From: Oscillospiraceae bacterium
GTDB lineage: Bacteria > Bacillota > Clostridia > Oscillospirales > CAG-272
Direction of reading: 5' to 3'
DNA: 55,942 nucleotides
Assembly: GCA_015063645.1 (NCBI GenBank)
Contig: SVTS01000007.1
Span: 1-55,942, forward strand
Position numbers and translations under genes: made by a program. Below, in pieces: positions 7,791 to 17,076 of the stretch; the first letter of the stretch is position 1, and every line of letters begins with the position of its first letter. Under the pieces are notes generated by a model. The model was not told where the DNA came from. It saw only the letters and a list, made by a program, of their open reading frames with translations, and did no database searches.

Positions 7791-9056
7791 ATGAACCGGA
7801 TGATTGGAGCAGCCCTTATCGGACAGTCCGGCGGTCCCACAGCCGTTATCAATGCCACCCTTGTGGGGGTCATCAGGAGTGCCCTTGGCACCGAGGCGAA
7901 AAAGAAGATTACTCACCTGTACGGTATGCGCAACGGTATCGAGGGATTTCTCGACGGGCGATACGTGGATCTTAGTGCCATGTTTACCGGCAAGGACGGC
8001 TGTGCAGATGAAGAGAAGCTGGCGCTTCTCCGCCAGACACCGGGCGCGGCGCTCGGTTCCTGCCGCCGGAAGCTGCCTGATCCTATGGAGGATGAGGCGT
8101 TTTTTGATCATCTGATTGAGTTGTTCCGCGAGAAGAATATCCGCTATTTTTTCTATATCGGCGGCAACGATTCCATGGACACCGTTGCGAAGCTGAGCCG
8201 CTATCTCGCTTCCCACCCTGCCTATGAGATGCAGGTAATAGGTCTGCCGAAGACTATCGACAATGACCTGCGCGGAACCGATCACGCGCCGGGCTACGGT
8301 TCCGCCGCCAAGATGATTGCCACCGAAATGAAGGAGATTGTACGGGACTGTGCCGTCTATACCGTCCCCGCTGTCACCGTGGTGGAGATCATGGGACGGG
8401 ATGCGGGTTGGCTTGCTGCTGCATCGGCATTGCCGCGGATCACGGGCAGCGGCGCACCGGATCTGGTCTATCTGCCGGAGGTGCCGTTCTCGATGCAGTC
8501 TTTCTTCACCGATCTGCGTGCGCTGTTCCGCAAGAAACCCAATATCGTAGTCGCCGTTTCAGAGGGGATCCGCACCCCGGATGGCAGATATGCCGGTGAC
8601 AGTGATCAGAGCGGCGTGGTGGATGTGTTTGGTCATCGATATCTTGCGGGAACCGCTAAGACGCTTGAGCATGCTGTCAGGCGGGAATTTGGCTGCAAGG
8701 TGCGCTCGGTGGAGCTGAATCTGCCCCAGCGGTGCGCCGCTCATGTGATTTCCCTCACTGACCGCGAGGAGGCAGAGGCTGTCGGCAGTGCCGGACTGGA
8801 AGCGGCGCTGCGCGGCGTCAGCGGATGCATGATTTCCATTGTCCGGTCAAGTGAGGAGTACGGATACTCCGTCTCCTACGAGACCGTCGGTATTCAGGTG
8901 ATCGCCGGCGGTGAGCGCAGGGTTCCGCGGGAATTCATCAACGAGCGCGGCAATAATGTTACAGATGCATGTCTGGAATATCTGCTGCCGCTGATTCAGG
9001 GAGAAGCATCGCTTTGCATGCGAAAGGGGATACCGGAACATTTCGTAATTGAGTAA
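7791..9056 (+). CDS. pfp: Pyrophosphate-type 6-phosphofructokinase
   Basis: This 421-residue PFK-fold enzyme phosphorylates fructose 6-phosphate in glycolysis. GGNDS at residues 124-128 carries the Asp that marks pyrophosphate-dependent enzymes (ATP enzymes have Gly), and PKTIDND at 153-159 carries Lys where ATP enzymes have Gly. Both point to PPi as phosphoryl donor and a reversible reaction. MGRDAGW and the C-terminal PREFINERG region fit this clade. Start choice is uncertain: GTG 7785, ATG 7791 and ATG 7800 are in frame and none has a strong ribosome-binding site. It is a single gene behind a strong promoter, ending at a bidirectional terminator. Confidence 0.88.
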   Translation: MNRMIGAALIGQSGGPTAVINATLVGVIRSALGTEAKKKITHLYGMRNGIEGFLDGRYVDLSAMFTGKDGCADEEKLALLRQTPGAALGSCRRKLPDPMEDEAFFDHLIELFREKNIRYFFYIGGNDSMDTVAKLSRYLASHPAYEMQVIGLPKTIDNDLRGTDHAPGYGSAAKMIATEMKEIVRDCAVYTVPAVTVVEIMGRDAGWLAAASALPRITGSGAPDLVYLPEVPFSMQSFFTDLRALFRKKPNIVVAVSEGIRTPDGRYAGDSDQSGVVDVFGHRYLAGTAKTLEHAVRREFGCKVRSVELNLPQRCAAHVISLTDREEAEAVGSAGLEAALRGVSGCMISIVRSSEEYGYSVSYETVGIQVIAGGERRVPREFINERGNNVTDACLEYLLPLIQGEASLCMRKGIPEHFVIE

Positions 9057-9135
9057 AGCAGGGGGAAAGGGAGTATTGAGTGCCCGATAAGCAGAGGCAC
9101 ATGCGCAGCCGCTGTCCCATATAAATTCAGAAAAT

Positions 9136-9177
9136 AAAAAATCGGAGGAATCTTTTTACAGATTCCTCCGATTTTTT
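9136..9177. terminator. Bidirectional terminator between pfp and radC
   Basis: The 17-bp arms 9136-9152 and 9161-9177 (core ATCGGAGGAATC / GATTCCTCCGAT) are flanked by A- and T-runs around an 8-base loop. It serves both convergent genes. The 122-bp gap contains nothing else recognisable. Confidence 0.88.
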
Positions 9178-9178
9178 A

Positions 9179-9910
9179 TTACAGATACGCCCGCGGAAAT
9201 CCGCTGACGGTCTCGCACATGCTCTCATCCAGAATCGGATTGACATCAAATTCGTGTACAATCAGATGCTCCATCAGCTGAACGCCGTTGTCTTTCAGAA
9301 AACGGTAAATATCTGCTGTCATGCATCGGTCGGAAGCAGAGGGATGCATGACAGCATCGGGATGATTGTGCATCAGAACCACTTTGGAGACGGCATATTT
9401 TCGTGCCAGCGCCAGCACAGCCTCCGGATAGGAAGGCGGTGTAGTTACATGCCGGGATGCCAAAACAGCGATATCCTGAACTTCATTGCGGTCGTTCAGC
9501 AGAATCACCGCAGAAGTTCCCGCGTCCCTGCCTGCCATCCACTCTACTGCGACTTTCAGCAGACGGTCGTAATCCTTGATGGGGGATTCGCACAGACGGT
9601 GCAGATTGGCGGTGCGTGCACTGTCGAAAATTGCATGGAGCAGCTGTGCACTGGCGGGACCGACTCCATCCACTTTGACCAGTTCCTCCGGCGGCGCCGT
9701 GAGCACTCCATACAGCGAGCCGAAACGGTTGATCAGATTGTGGGCGGTGGGATTGGTGTCTGCACGTGGAATGGAATAAAAAAGGAGCAGTTCAAGAATA
9801 TTGTGTTCTTCAAAAGAGTCGAAGCCGTCCCTGCTGTATCGGGCGAACAGACGCTTGCGGTGATTTTTGTGCAGATCTGATGCAGAAGCCGGCTGTTTAT
9901 CCTTTTCCAT
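9179..9910 (-). CDS. radC: RadC-family JAMM/MPN-domain protein
   Basis: The 243-residue protein has a helix-hairpin-helix-like segment near residues 75-92 (VKVDGVGPASAQLL). A C-terminal JAB1/MPN domain follows with the complete zinc motif: H181, H183, S191 and D194 in HNHPDAVMHPSASD. Despite its name the cellular role of RadC is unsettled, and a DNA-related hydrolase is one possibility. The start overlaps the ruvB stop by one base, so it is translated with the Holliday-junction genes, which supports a DNA-processing role. It is the last gene of the operon. Confidence 0.9.
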   Translation of the reverse strand: MEKDKQPASASDLHKNHRKRLFARYSRDGFDSFEEHNILELLLFYSIPRADTNPTAHNLINRFGSLYGVLTAPPEELVKVDGVGPASAQLLHAIFDSARTANLHRLCESPIKDYDRLLKVAVEWMAGRDAGTSAVILLNDRNEVQDIAVLASRHVTTPPSYPEAVLALARKYAVSKVVLMHNHPDAVMHPSASDRCMTADIYRFLKDNGVQLMEHLIVHEFDVNPILDESMCETVSGFPRAYL

Positions 9911-10971
9911 CAGTCTGTTTCCTCCAGATTGATTTGCGCTGTAGGGCGGGATTCTTCGGGATAACGCAGTCCGAGATGGTTGTAGCCGAGCTTTGTCACA
10001 CAGCGTCCGCGGGGCGTGCGGCTGAGGAAACCGATCCGCATCAGATACGGCTCGTATACATCCTCCAGTGTGATCGCTTCTTCGCCGATTGTAGCGGCAA
10101 GCGTCTCCAATCCCACAGGACCGCCTCCGTAAAAGTCAATGATCGTGCGGAGCATAGCTCTGTCCGTGTTATCCAGCCCCAGCTCATCAATTTCCAGCAT
10201 TGCCAGCGCTGCCTGCGCACTTTCCAGCGTAATGGTGCCGTTTCCGCGGATCTGCGCATAGTCACGGACACGCTTGAGCAGACGGTTGGCGATACGGGGA
10301 GTGCCGCGGGAACGGGAGGCAATCTCAAGCGCCCCCTCTTCCGTGACGGCAATGTTCAGAATACCCGCACTGCGGTTGACAATGGCAGCCAGCTCTTCCG
10401 TGCTGTACAGCTCCAGTTTCAGCAGTACGCCGAAACGGTCGCGCAGCGGCGTGGTCATCTGACCTGCACGGGTAGTGGCACCGATCAGCGTAAAATGCGG
10501 CAGAGGCAGACGGATGCTTCTTGCAGAGGGACCCTTGCCGATGATGATATCCAGCGCGAAATCCTCCATGGCGGGGTAGAGAATTTCCTCCACGGAACGG
10601 CTGAGCCGGTGGATTTCGTCGATGAACAGCACGTCTCCTTCCGCCAGATTGGTGAGCAGAGCGGCAAGATCGCCCTGTTTTTCAATCGCAGGTCCGGAGG
10701 TGATGCGGATGTTTACCCCCATCTCAGAGGCGATGATGGCAGCAAGCGTGGTCTTGCCCAGTCCGGGCGGACCGTAAAGCAGGACGTGATCCAGACATTC
10801 CCCGCGCATCCTGGCGGCTTCAATATAGATTTTCAGAATCTCCTTGGATTTTTCCTGACCGGCATATTCATCCAGTGTCCGGGGGCGGAGCGCGTTTTCA
10901 TTGTCCGCATCCTCCTCGGAAAAATCGGTGGATACGATCCGGCTTTCAAAATCAAATTCAGTATCTTCCAT
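9910..10971 (-). CDS. ruvB: Holliday junction branch migration ATPase RuvB
   Basis: This 353-residue AAA+ motor drives branch migration with RuvA. The Walker [10 protein letters not shown] is at 67-75, Walker B is in LFIDEIHRL, sensor 1 is GATTRAG, and the C-terminal winged helix includes [17 protein letters not shown]. An AAAGGAGG ribosome-binding site precedes the ATG. The operon order is ruvA-ruvB-radC. ruvC is not in this operon but is divergently transcribed 4 kb away. Confidence 0.97.
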   Translation of the reverse strand: MEDTEFDFESRIVSTDFSEEDADNENALRPRTLDEYAGQEKSKEILKIYIEAARMRGECLDHVLLYGPPGLGKTTLAAIIASEMGVNIRITSGPAIEKQGDLAALLTNLAEGDVLFIDEIHRLSRSVEEILYPAMEDFALDIIIGKGPSARSIRLPLPHFTLIGATTRAGQMTTPLRDRFGVLLKLELYSTEELAAIVNRSAGILNIAVTEEGALEIASRSRGTPRIANRLLKRVRDYAQIRGNGTITLESAQAALAMLEIDELGLDNTDRAMLRTIIDFYGGGPVGLETLAATIGEEAITLEDVYEPYLMRIGFLSRTPRGRCVTKLGYNHLGLRYPEESRPTAQINLEETD

Positions 10972-10993
10972 TCGGAACAGCCTCCTTTCCGCT

Positions 10994-11620
10994 TTACTGT
11001 TTCATCAGAACTGCCAGAGCCCGGCGGATGATATCCTCCAGCGGCTTTTCTGTGTCCACTTTTTTCAGTGCGGCATTGACCTCCGCACGGGAATATCCCA
11101 GAACAAGCAGGGCATCCTGCGCGTCGGCAAGCTTGCCTTTATCGCCTTCCGCCGTCGGCACAGCATCACCCGTTTCAAAGGTACCGCCGGAAAGCGGGAA
11201 TTCCTTCGCCAGCTTGGATTTCAGATCCAGAATGATCCGTCCGGCAGTTTTGGCACCCACATTCGGCGCCTTGGAAATCGCTTTGGCATCTTCCTCAGCA
11301 ATGGCAAGCGCCAGCTTCTGAGGCGTAAACAGAGAGAGAATAGAGATGGCGGCTTTGGGACCGACACCGGAGACCGTGATCAGCATTTTGAACATGGTCA
11401 GCTCTTCCTCTGTGGCAAACCCGTACAGCTCTACTGCATCCTCTCGAACCTGCATGTGTGTAAAGATCCGTACTTTATGCGGCGGTTCCATAACGGAGGG
11501 AAGCCGGGCAAGCGTGCCGGATGTAACAGTTACTTTATAGCCGACGCCGCCGCATTCGATGACAGCGGAGGAGGTGAGTGCATCCAGATGGATCAGACCG
11601 CCGTTCAGTGAATAAATCAT
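10994..11620 (-). CDS. ruvA: Holliday junction DNA helicase subunit RuvA
   Basis: This 208-residue protein has the N-terminal OB fold ([30 protein letters not shown]). Central helix-hairpin-helix motifs follow ([38 protein letters not shown]). After a flexible linker comes domain III ([23 protein letters not shown]), which contacts RuvB. It tetramerises on four-way junctions. The start overlaps the yfhO stop by four bases, placing it in the same transcript. Confidence 0.96.
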   Translation of the reverse strand: MIYSLNGGLIHLDALTSSAVIECGGVGYKVTVTSGTLARLPSVMEPPHKVRIFTHMQVREDAVELYGFATEEELTMFKMLITVSGVGPKAAISILSLFTPQKLALAIAEEDAKAISKAPNVGAKTAGRIILDLKSKLAKEFPLSGGTFETGDAVPTAEGDKGKLADAQDALLVLGYSRAEVNAALKKVDTEKPLEDIIRRALAVLMKQ

Positions 11621-14364
11621 ATTGCGTTTTCCTTTGTTTTCTTTCTTTTGTATACACTTTCACCGATCCAGATACCGGCGAAAGCCGTGAGACCGATGGC
11701 ACAGAGAATCACACCGTATTTCACACAGTCGGGACGGTAGCGAAGCTCCAGCTTGTGATCGCCTGCGGGAACACGGAACGCAAGCAGTGTCTCCATCAGA
11801 TTCAATGTTTCCACTTCTGCACCGTCCACCGTGACAACCCATCCGGCATCGTAGGGGATAGAGGTGTAAATCAGCTCCTGCCCCTCTTCCACGTGAATCG
11901 TTCCGGAGAACGTATCTTCCGTGTATTCTTCGATCTGATACTGGGAGGTGGACAGACGGCCGATGATATCCTTGTACAGCTCTTCGTCCATATGATAGAA
12001 GAACGGCTCGTTTGTTGCCAGATATACCTCGTCCTCCGTCAGCGTCAGCGTGACAATGATGGTTTCCCCTTTACGGAAGGAACCGAGCTGCTTGACGCAG
12101 AAGGATTCGTTGCCGAAGAACGTGCCGGCACTTTCACCGTTTACCTTGACGGAAACCTCACGGGGATAATCGCTGGGGAAGTAGCAGTAGATCATCTCCT
12201 CGGACGCTGCGGTGATCGTAAACGAAATGCTGCCGACAGCATCAGCGGGAGAGGGCGTGTATTTCTTGTGACCGACGACCATGGACATTTCGCTGTTCTT
12301 GTAATCGATTTTGTCCGTCTTGATCTTATAGAAGAGATCCAGCGTCTTTTCCTCACCCAGCATTTCCGTAACCAGATGATTCAGACGTTCAAAGGGGGAG
12401 GAGTAGCGGGAATTGTCGAATTCAAATTCTTCCATTGCTTCGTTGACACCGAATGCAAGGGAGAGAACGTAGGGATTCTCATACGCCAGCAGATCGTCCT
12501 CGTAGTTCAGCACTTCCTTGTACAGCGGAGATACCACATCATCCGTTTCAGCAATCAGATACTTGATGTTGAACAGGGAATCCACAATGGGGGTGGAACC
12601 GCCGTATTTGGACCAGTGGGATTTGGAGGAGAGACCTGCCTGCTGCAGGAATTCGATTACCTGCGCATTCAGCGTGGAGGTGGAGTTGGAGAGACCGCGC
12701 ATGCCCAGCGCCAGATTGTCGTTGGTCTTGCGGTGAATCACCTTTTCCATGCGGTAGAAGGAATCGTCCATCTCCTTTACTTCATCCACAATAGGCTGGA
12801 CCCGGTCGATGAAGGAACGGTAAGAGGTGCGGCTGGAATAAACAACATCCTTGTCCAGCGCAGTCAGATGGGCAAAGCCGCCGCAGAACGCTTCCAGCGA
12901 TACGGCAATGGCAAGAACCAGAGAAGCCGTGTGCACAGTTTCGGGATCATGCCAGGTGCATCCGCGGAGAACGCCGATATACACCGCGCAGAAGAGCAGT
13001 GAAGCCCATACAGCTTCAAAGTCCGGCAGATTTTTGTATTCCAGCTTCTGCAGCACAAGAAGCAGAAGTGCGATCGCACCGATGGAAACAACCACCTTGC
13101 GGTAGCCGATTTCCTTCAGAACCTCATATGCCTTGTAAGCCATCAGCACCAGAACAAAGCACATCATGAAGCTCTGCCGGTAGTTGAGCCAGTTGGGACG
13201 CTGGAACCCGTGCCATACCAGATCCAGTGTGCTGGCGTTGAAGGAGAATACGAAGAAAAGAAGCAGAAAGCCGGTGGCAACTTTTTCTCTTGTGCGGATG
13301 TGGGGAGCGAAGAAATACAGCGGCATCAGAATAAATGCCAGCATACCGCAGTACAAAAAGGGAAGTCCCTCGGGACGTACGGTATCGTAGGAGCCGAAAT
13401 ACAGCTTCGTCACCATATCCAGGAAATCAAATTTCTGGGAAAGAGCGAAGGAGGGATTGGAAAATTCCGTTTTGCCGAATGTCAGGGAATAATACGCCGG
13501 CAGAATGATGATCGACGCGATCATGATCACGATCACGGAAAACAGCGCAATTCTGCCGAATGCTTTGAGAAAATGTCTGGAAACGCCCAGAGGATTGCGC
13601 TCTTCGGGCGTGCGGCTGAAATAATAGTAGAAGAAATACACCGCTACGAAAATGCAGGTCATGTAGCCGATGTAGTAGTTGCTGAATACAGCCAGCGACA
13701 GCGTGATTACAAACAGCTTGTACTTGCCGTACTTGATCATCTGCTCAATGCCCAGCAGGATCAGCGGCAGGAACAGGACATTGTCGATCCACATCGTGTT
13801 GTGCTGCTGCACAACAGCATACGCGCACAGCGCATACATCGTGGAGAACATCACCGCGCCTACCGGATTGCGCTTGCGGGTGGCATCCAGATAAATGCCG
13901 AAGTTCAGCCCGCAGAGTCCGGTCTTGAGCAGAAACATCACAAGCAGTGCTTCAGTGATGTTTTCCTTGGGGAACAGCGCCACAATGAAGGAGAATGGAC
14001 TGGAGAGATAATAGGCGAATATGCCGAGAAATTCACCGCCCAGAGCCCGGCCGAAAGAGTAGAGAATACTGCCTTCCCCGTGGAACAGATCCCGCAGGGC
14101 TTCAAAGTAGTAGATATACTGACCGTTCAGATCGAGAACGAGTACCGATTCCTCACCGAAAGGATACGCTTTCATGGCGATGTAGATCAGCCACATCAGA
14201 AGCGCCGGCAAAAAGAAGCAGACAAGCAGATATTTCTTCTGCGTAAACTTTTCCCTGAATGTCATGGGTGATTCAAGCGGCGGCAGCTCTTCGCAGCCTG
14301 TGTCTTCCGGAATGAATTCCGTTTCCGGACGCGCATCCAGCGGCAGATTGTTTTCAGATGTCAT
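11617..14364 (-). CDS. YfhO-family polytopic membrane protein
   Basis: The 915-residue product has a short cytoplasmic N-terminus, about twelve hydrophobic helices in its first ~540 residues (YLLVCFFLPALLMWLIYIAM is the first), a large extracytoplasmic beta-rich part, and a final helix near the C-terminus (YGVILCAIGLTAFAGIWIG). This is the layout of YfhO/GT-C-like proteins implicated in lipid-linked sugar transfer to cell-surface polymers. The sugar and acceptor are unknown. It overlaps ruvA at its 3' end and DUF951 at its 5' end, so it is the second gene of a DUF951-yfhO-ruvAB-radC operon. Pairing with recombination genes is probably positional. Confidence 0.85.
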   Translation of the reverse strand: MTSENNLPLDARPETEFIPEDTGCEELPPLESPMTFREKFTQKKYLLVCFFLPALLMWLIYIAMKAYPFGEESVLVLDLNGQYIYYFEALRDLFHGEGSILYSFGRALGGEFLGIFAYYLSSPFSFIVALFPKENITEALLVMFLLKTGLCGLNFGIYLDATRKRNPVGAVMFSTMYALCAYAVVQQHNTMWIDNVLFLPLILLGIEQMIKYGKYKLFVITLSLAVFSNYYIGYMTCIFVAVYFFYYYFSRTPEERNPLGVSRHFLKAFGRIALFSVIVIMIASIIILPAYYSLTFGKTEFSNPSFALSQKFDFLDMVTKLYFGSYDTVRPEGLPFLYCGMLAFILMPLYFFAPHIRTREKVATGFLLLFFVFSFNASTLDLVWHGFQRPNWLNYRQSFMMCFVLVLMAYKAYEVLKEIGYRKVVVSIGAIALLLLVLQKLEYKNLPDFEAVWASLLFCAVYIGVLRGCTWHDPETVHTASLVLAIAVSLEAFCGGFAHLTALDKDVVYSSRTSYRSFIDRVQPIVDEVKEMDDSFYRMEKVIHRKTNDNLALGMRGLSNSTSTLNAQVIEFLQQAGLSSKSHWSKYGGSTPIVDSLFNIKYLIAETDDVVSPLYKEVLNYEDDLLAYENPYVLSLAFGVNEAMEEFEFDNSRYSSPFERLNHLVTEMLGEEKTLDLFYKIKTDKIDYKNSEMSMVVGHKKYTPSPADAVGSISFTITAASEEMIYCYFPSDYPREVSVKVNGESAGTFFGNESFCVKQLGSFRKGETIIVTLTLTEDEVYLATNEPFFYHMDEELYKDIIGRLSTSQYQIEEYTEDTFSGTIHVEEGQELIYTSIPYDAGWVVTVDGAEVETLNLMETLLAFRVPAGDHKLELRYRPDCVKYGVILCAIGLTAFAGIWIGESVYKRKKTKENAI

Positions 14365-14563
14365 GATGTTCCTCCGTGGGAATAATATTTTTGATTGCTT
14401 TTTCCAGCTTGATTCTTTCCAGGGTCATATCACGCCCGCAGCCGCAGCAGACAATGCGGATGTCGCTGCCGATGCGGAGAACAGTGAACTTTTTTGTCCC
14501 GCAGGGATGGGGCTTTTTCAGCTCCAGCGTATCCCCGACGGATATTTTCGGGATGACGGGCAT
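14354..14563 (-). CDS. DUF951-family small zinc-binding-type protein
   Basis: This 69-residue protein (MPVIPKISVGDTLELKKPHP) matches the DUF951 pattern of a small beta-barrel with CG, CCGCG and a C-terminal EEH tail. It has cysteines in HPCGTK and in IVCCGCGRD that could hold a metal. The function is unknown; nucleic-acid binding has been suggested from the fold. The start was chosen at 14563 because a strong GAGGAGG precedes it; eight extra upstream codons would swallow that site. It overlaps yfhO by 11 bases and heads the operon. Confidence 0.8.
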   Translation of the reverse strand: MPVIPKISVGDTLELKKPHPCGTKKFTVLRIGSDIRIVCCGCGRDMTLERIKLEKAIKNIIPTEEHHDI

Positions 14564-14666
14564 ATCTCCTCCTCGAAGTGCATACAAATTCCATTTTATA
14601 CATTATATCATAAATATTGCACAATGTAAACCAAAACAAAAAAATTCATTTTTAACAAAATAAATT

Positions 14667-14695
14667 TTGACTTGTCATGCAGTATGTGGTATAAT
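14667..14695 (+). promoter_or_regulatory. Promoter of ruvC
   Basis: TTGACT (14667-14672) and TATAAT (14690-14695) have a 17-bp spacer, leaving a ~25-base leader before the GTG start. The flanking ~100 bp between the divergent operons is very AT-rich and carries no other feature I can name. Confidence 0.85.
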
Positions 14696-14725
14696 ATAAT
14701 GATTCAATATATACTGGAGGCATCT

Positions 14726-15256
14726 GTGGTTATTTTGGGTATAGATCCCGGTCTTGCCATCGTAGGATGGGGGATTGTGGAATGCAGGGCCGGACGGTTC
14801 CGTCCGATCGCGTTCGGATCCGTGCAGACGAAAGCGGGACTGCCGGTGGAAGAACGTCTTCTGCAGATCCATGAGGGATTGACGAAAATCATTGAAAAAT
14901 ATAAGCCCGAAGTGATGGCGGTGGAGGAACTTTTCTGGAATTCCAATATTACTACCGGTATCGTCGTGGCGGAAGCCCGCGGCGTGATCCTCCTTACTGC
15001 CAGAGAACACAGCCTGCCCATATACGAGTACACACCGATGCAGGTGAAATCCGCCGTGGTCGGCTACGGTAAGGCGGAGAAGAAGCAGATCATCACCATG
15101 GTCACCGCGCTTCTCGGACTGAAGGAGCCGCCTAAGCCGGATGATACGGCGGATGCACTTGCCATCGCCATCTGCCACGGCAACAGTGCTCCTTCCGCAC
15201 TTGCATCCTATTATAACCGACCGACAGCCATCGGCGGAATATCCAAAAAACAGTAA
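14726..15256 (+). CDS. ruvC: Holliday junction resolvase RuvC
   Basis: This 176-residue RNase H-fold endonuclease cuts four-way DNA junctions with the RuvAB complex. The acidic catalytic residues are visible in LGIDPG (Asp near the N-terminus), AVEELFW and KPDDTADALAIA. The GTG start at 14726 is preferred over an upstream ATG: TGGAGG lies five bases before it and the protein then begins VVILGIDPGL, as in the family. It heads a plus-strand run and is separated by only 14 bp from the next gene. Confidence 0.95.
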   Translation: MVILGIDPGLAIVGWGIVECRAGRFRPIAFGSVQTKAGLPVEERLLQIHEGLTKIIEKYKPEVMAVEELFWNSNITTGIVVAEARGVILLTAREHSLPIYEYTPMQVKSAVVGYGKAEKKQIITMVTALLGLKEPPKPDDTADALAIAICHGNSAPSALASYYNRPTAIGGISKKQ

Positions 15257-15270
15257 AATACGGGGTCAGT

Positions 15271-16164
15271 ATGTTTATCAATAAAGATTGGAATGAATAT
15301 GAACTTCTGGATGCCGCCGCAGGCGAGCGTCTGGAGCGCTGGGGAAAATATATCCTCATCCGTCCCGATCCGCAGATCATCTGGAACAGTGAACGCCGTC
15401 ATCCACTGTGGAAAAAAGCGGACGGCGTCTACAGAAGATCCAAAAGCGGCGGCGGCAGCTGGGTCGTCTCCAAAATGCCGGAACACTGGGATATCGGCTA
15501 TCGGGATCTCACCTTCCGCCTGCGCCCCATGGGCTTCAAACATACGGGTCTGTTCCCGGAACAGGCGGTGAACTGGGACTGGTTTTCCGCCATCATCCGC
15601 CGTTCCGTGCAGGAGAATCCCGGATATAAACCGAAGGTGCTGAATCTTTTTGCCTATACAGGCGGTGCGACTGCGGCGGCTGCCAAAGTAGGCGCGGCAG
15701 TCTGTCATGTGGATGCCTCCAAAGGAATGGTCAACGCTGCCAAGGAGAATCTTCGCCTCTCCGGGCTTGAGAATGCCCCTGTACGCTATATCGTGGACGA
15801 CTGCCGGAAATTTGTCGAGCGCGAGATCCGCCGCGGAAATCATTATGACGGAGTGATCATGGATCCGCCGTCCTACGGGCGCGGTCCGGGCGGGGAAGTG
15901 TGGAAGCTGGAAGAGTGCGCATATGATCTTCTGCAGCTCGTGGTGCAGATTCTCACGGAAAAACCGCTGTTCTTCCTGATCAATTCCTATACCACCGGTC
16001 TGTCGCCGGCTTCCATGGGTTATATGCTGATGGATCTTATGCCGCATGCCGCATCCGGTACCCTGACAACGGGAGAACTCGGTCTGCCCGTTACCCAGAG
16101 CGGTCTGATCCTGCCCGCAGGTGCCAGCGCACGCTGGGAGAGAAGCGGAGGAAATGAACAATGA
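15271..16164 (+). CDS. Class I SAM-dependent rRNA methyltransferase (RlmI/RlmK-like)
   Basis: The 297-residue Rossmann-fold methyltransferase has motif I NLFAYTGGATAAAA, the acidic loop VDASKGM, and the catalytic DPPSYGRG motif typical of RNA methyltransferases related to RlmI and RlmK. The N-terminal part (WGKYILIRPDPQIIW) resembles the substrate-binding domain of those proteins. It probably methylates a 23S rRNA base; the position cannot be inferred. The stop overlaps the ecfA1 start by four bases. Confidence 0.85.
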   Translation: MFINKDWNEYELLDAAAGERLERWGKYILIRPDPQIIWNSERRHPLWKKADGVYRRSKSGGGSWVVSKMPEHWDIGYRDLTFRLRPMGFKHTGLFPEQAVNWDWFSAIIRRSVQENPGYKPKVLNLFAYTGGATAAAAKVGAAVCHVDASKGMVNAAKENLRLSGLENAPVRYIVDDCRKFVEREIRRGNHYDGVIMDPPSYGRGPGGEVWKLEECAYDLLQLVVQILTEKPLFFLINSYTTGLSPASMGYMLMDLMPHAASGTLTTGELGLPVTQSGLILPAGASARWERSGGNEQ

Positions 16165-17024
16165 GCGCCATTATAAAAATCGAAAACCTCTCCTTCGCCT
16201 ATCCGGCGGAGGAAGGACAGCAGCCTCATAAGGCGCTGGATAATGTGAATCTGGAGATCGAGGAAGGTTCCTTTGTGGCAATTCTCGGTCATAACGGAAG
16301 CGGGAAATCCACCCTTGCCAAGATGCTCAGTCTGGTTCTGATGCCCGACTCCGGCAGTGTCTGGCTGGACGGAAAGAATATGTCCGCTGAGGATATCACG
16401 GAAGAAGATATCCTGCAGGCGCGCCGGGAAGTGGGTATGGTGTTCCAGAATCCGGATAACCAGATCGTCGCTACCGTGGTGGAAGAGGATGTGGCATTCG
16501 GTCCGGAGAATCTGGGACTCCCGTCTGAGGAAATCCGCCGCCGCGTGGATGAAGCACTGGCGATGGTGGGGATGACGAAATACGCCCGTCATGCGCCCCA
16601 TAAACTCTCCGGCGGTCAGAAACAGCGGATCGCCATCGCGGGCATCATCGCCATGCGCCGCAGATGTATCATTTTTGACGAAAGCACCGCCATGCTGGAT
16701 CCCGTTGGCAGAAAAGAAGTCATGGCGACTATCGAACGGCTCAACCGCGAGGAAGGCATCACTGTTCTGCATATCACCCATTACATGAGTGAAGCCGTCC
16801 GCGCAGACCGCGTTGTTGTCATGGATCAGGGAAGTATCATCATGGACGGAACCCCGAAAGAAGTGTTCAGTCAGCCCGAAAAGCTGTGGGAAGTACGTCT
16901 GGATGTTCCGCAGACAACGGAACTACTGTATCACATGAAGAAAAACGGTCTGGACGTCCGTCTGGATATCTTTGATCCCGACGAATGTGCCGCCGAAATC
17001 GCATCCGCGCTCGCAAGTCTCTGA
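16161..17024 (+). CDS. ecfA1: ECF transporter energy-coupling ATPase A1
   Basis: This 287-residue ABC ATPase powers vitamin or metal uptake through energy-coupling-factor transporters. It has Walker A GHNGSGKST, a Q-loop in VFQNPDNQ, the signature LSGGQKQR, Walker B CIIFDES and the H-loop HITH. The C-terminal ~60 residues are typical of CbiO/EcfA proteins. It is translationally coupled to the upstream methyltransferase. The substrate-binding S component is not encoded here, so this is a shared group II module. Confidence 0.94.
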   Translation: MSAIIKIENLSFAYPAEEGQQPHKALDNVNLEIEEGSFVAILGHNGSGKSTLAKMLSLVLMPDSGSVWLDGKNMSAEDITEEDILQARREVGMVFQNPDNQIVATVVEEDVAFGPENLGLPSEEIRRRVDEALAMVGMTKYARHAPHKLSGGQKQRIAIAGIIAMRRRCIIFDESTAMLDPVGRKEVMATIERLNREEGITVLHITHYMSEAVRADRVVVMDQGSIIMDGTPKEVFSQPEKLWEVRLDVPQTTELLYHMKKNGLDVRLDIFDPDECAAEIASALASL

Positions 17025-17076
17025 GCGTCGGAGCATCTATATCAGAAAGGAACTTTCCGCAGTGCGGGAGGTGACA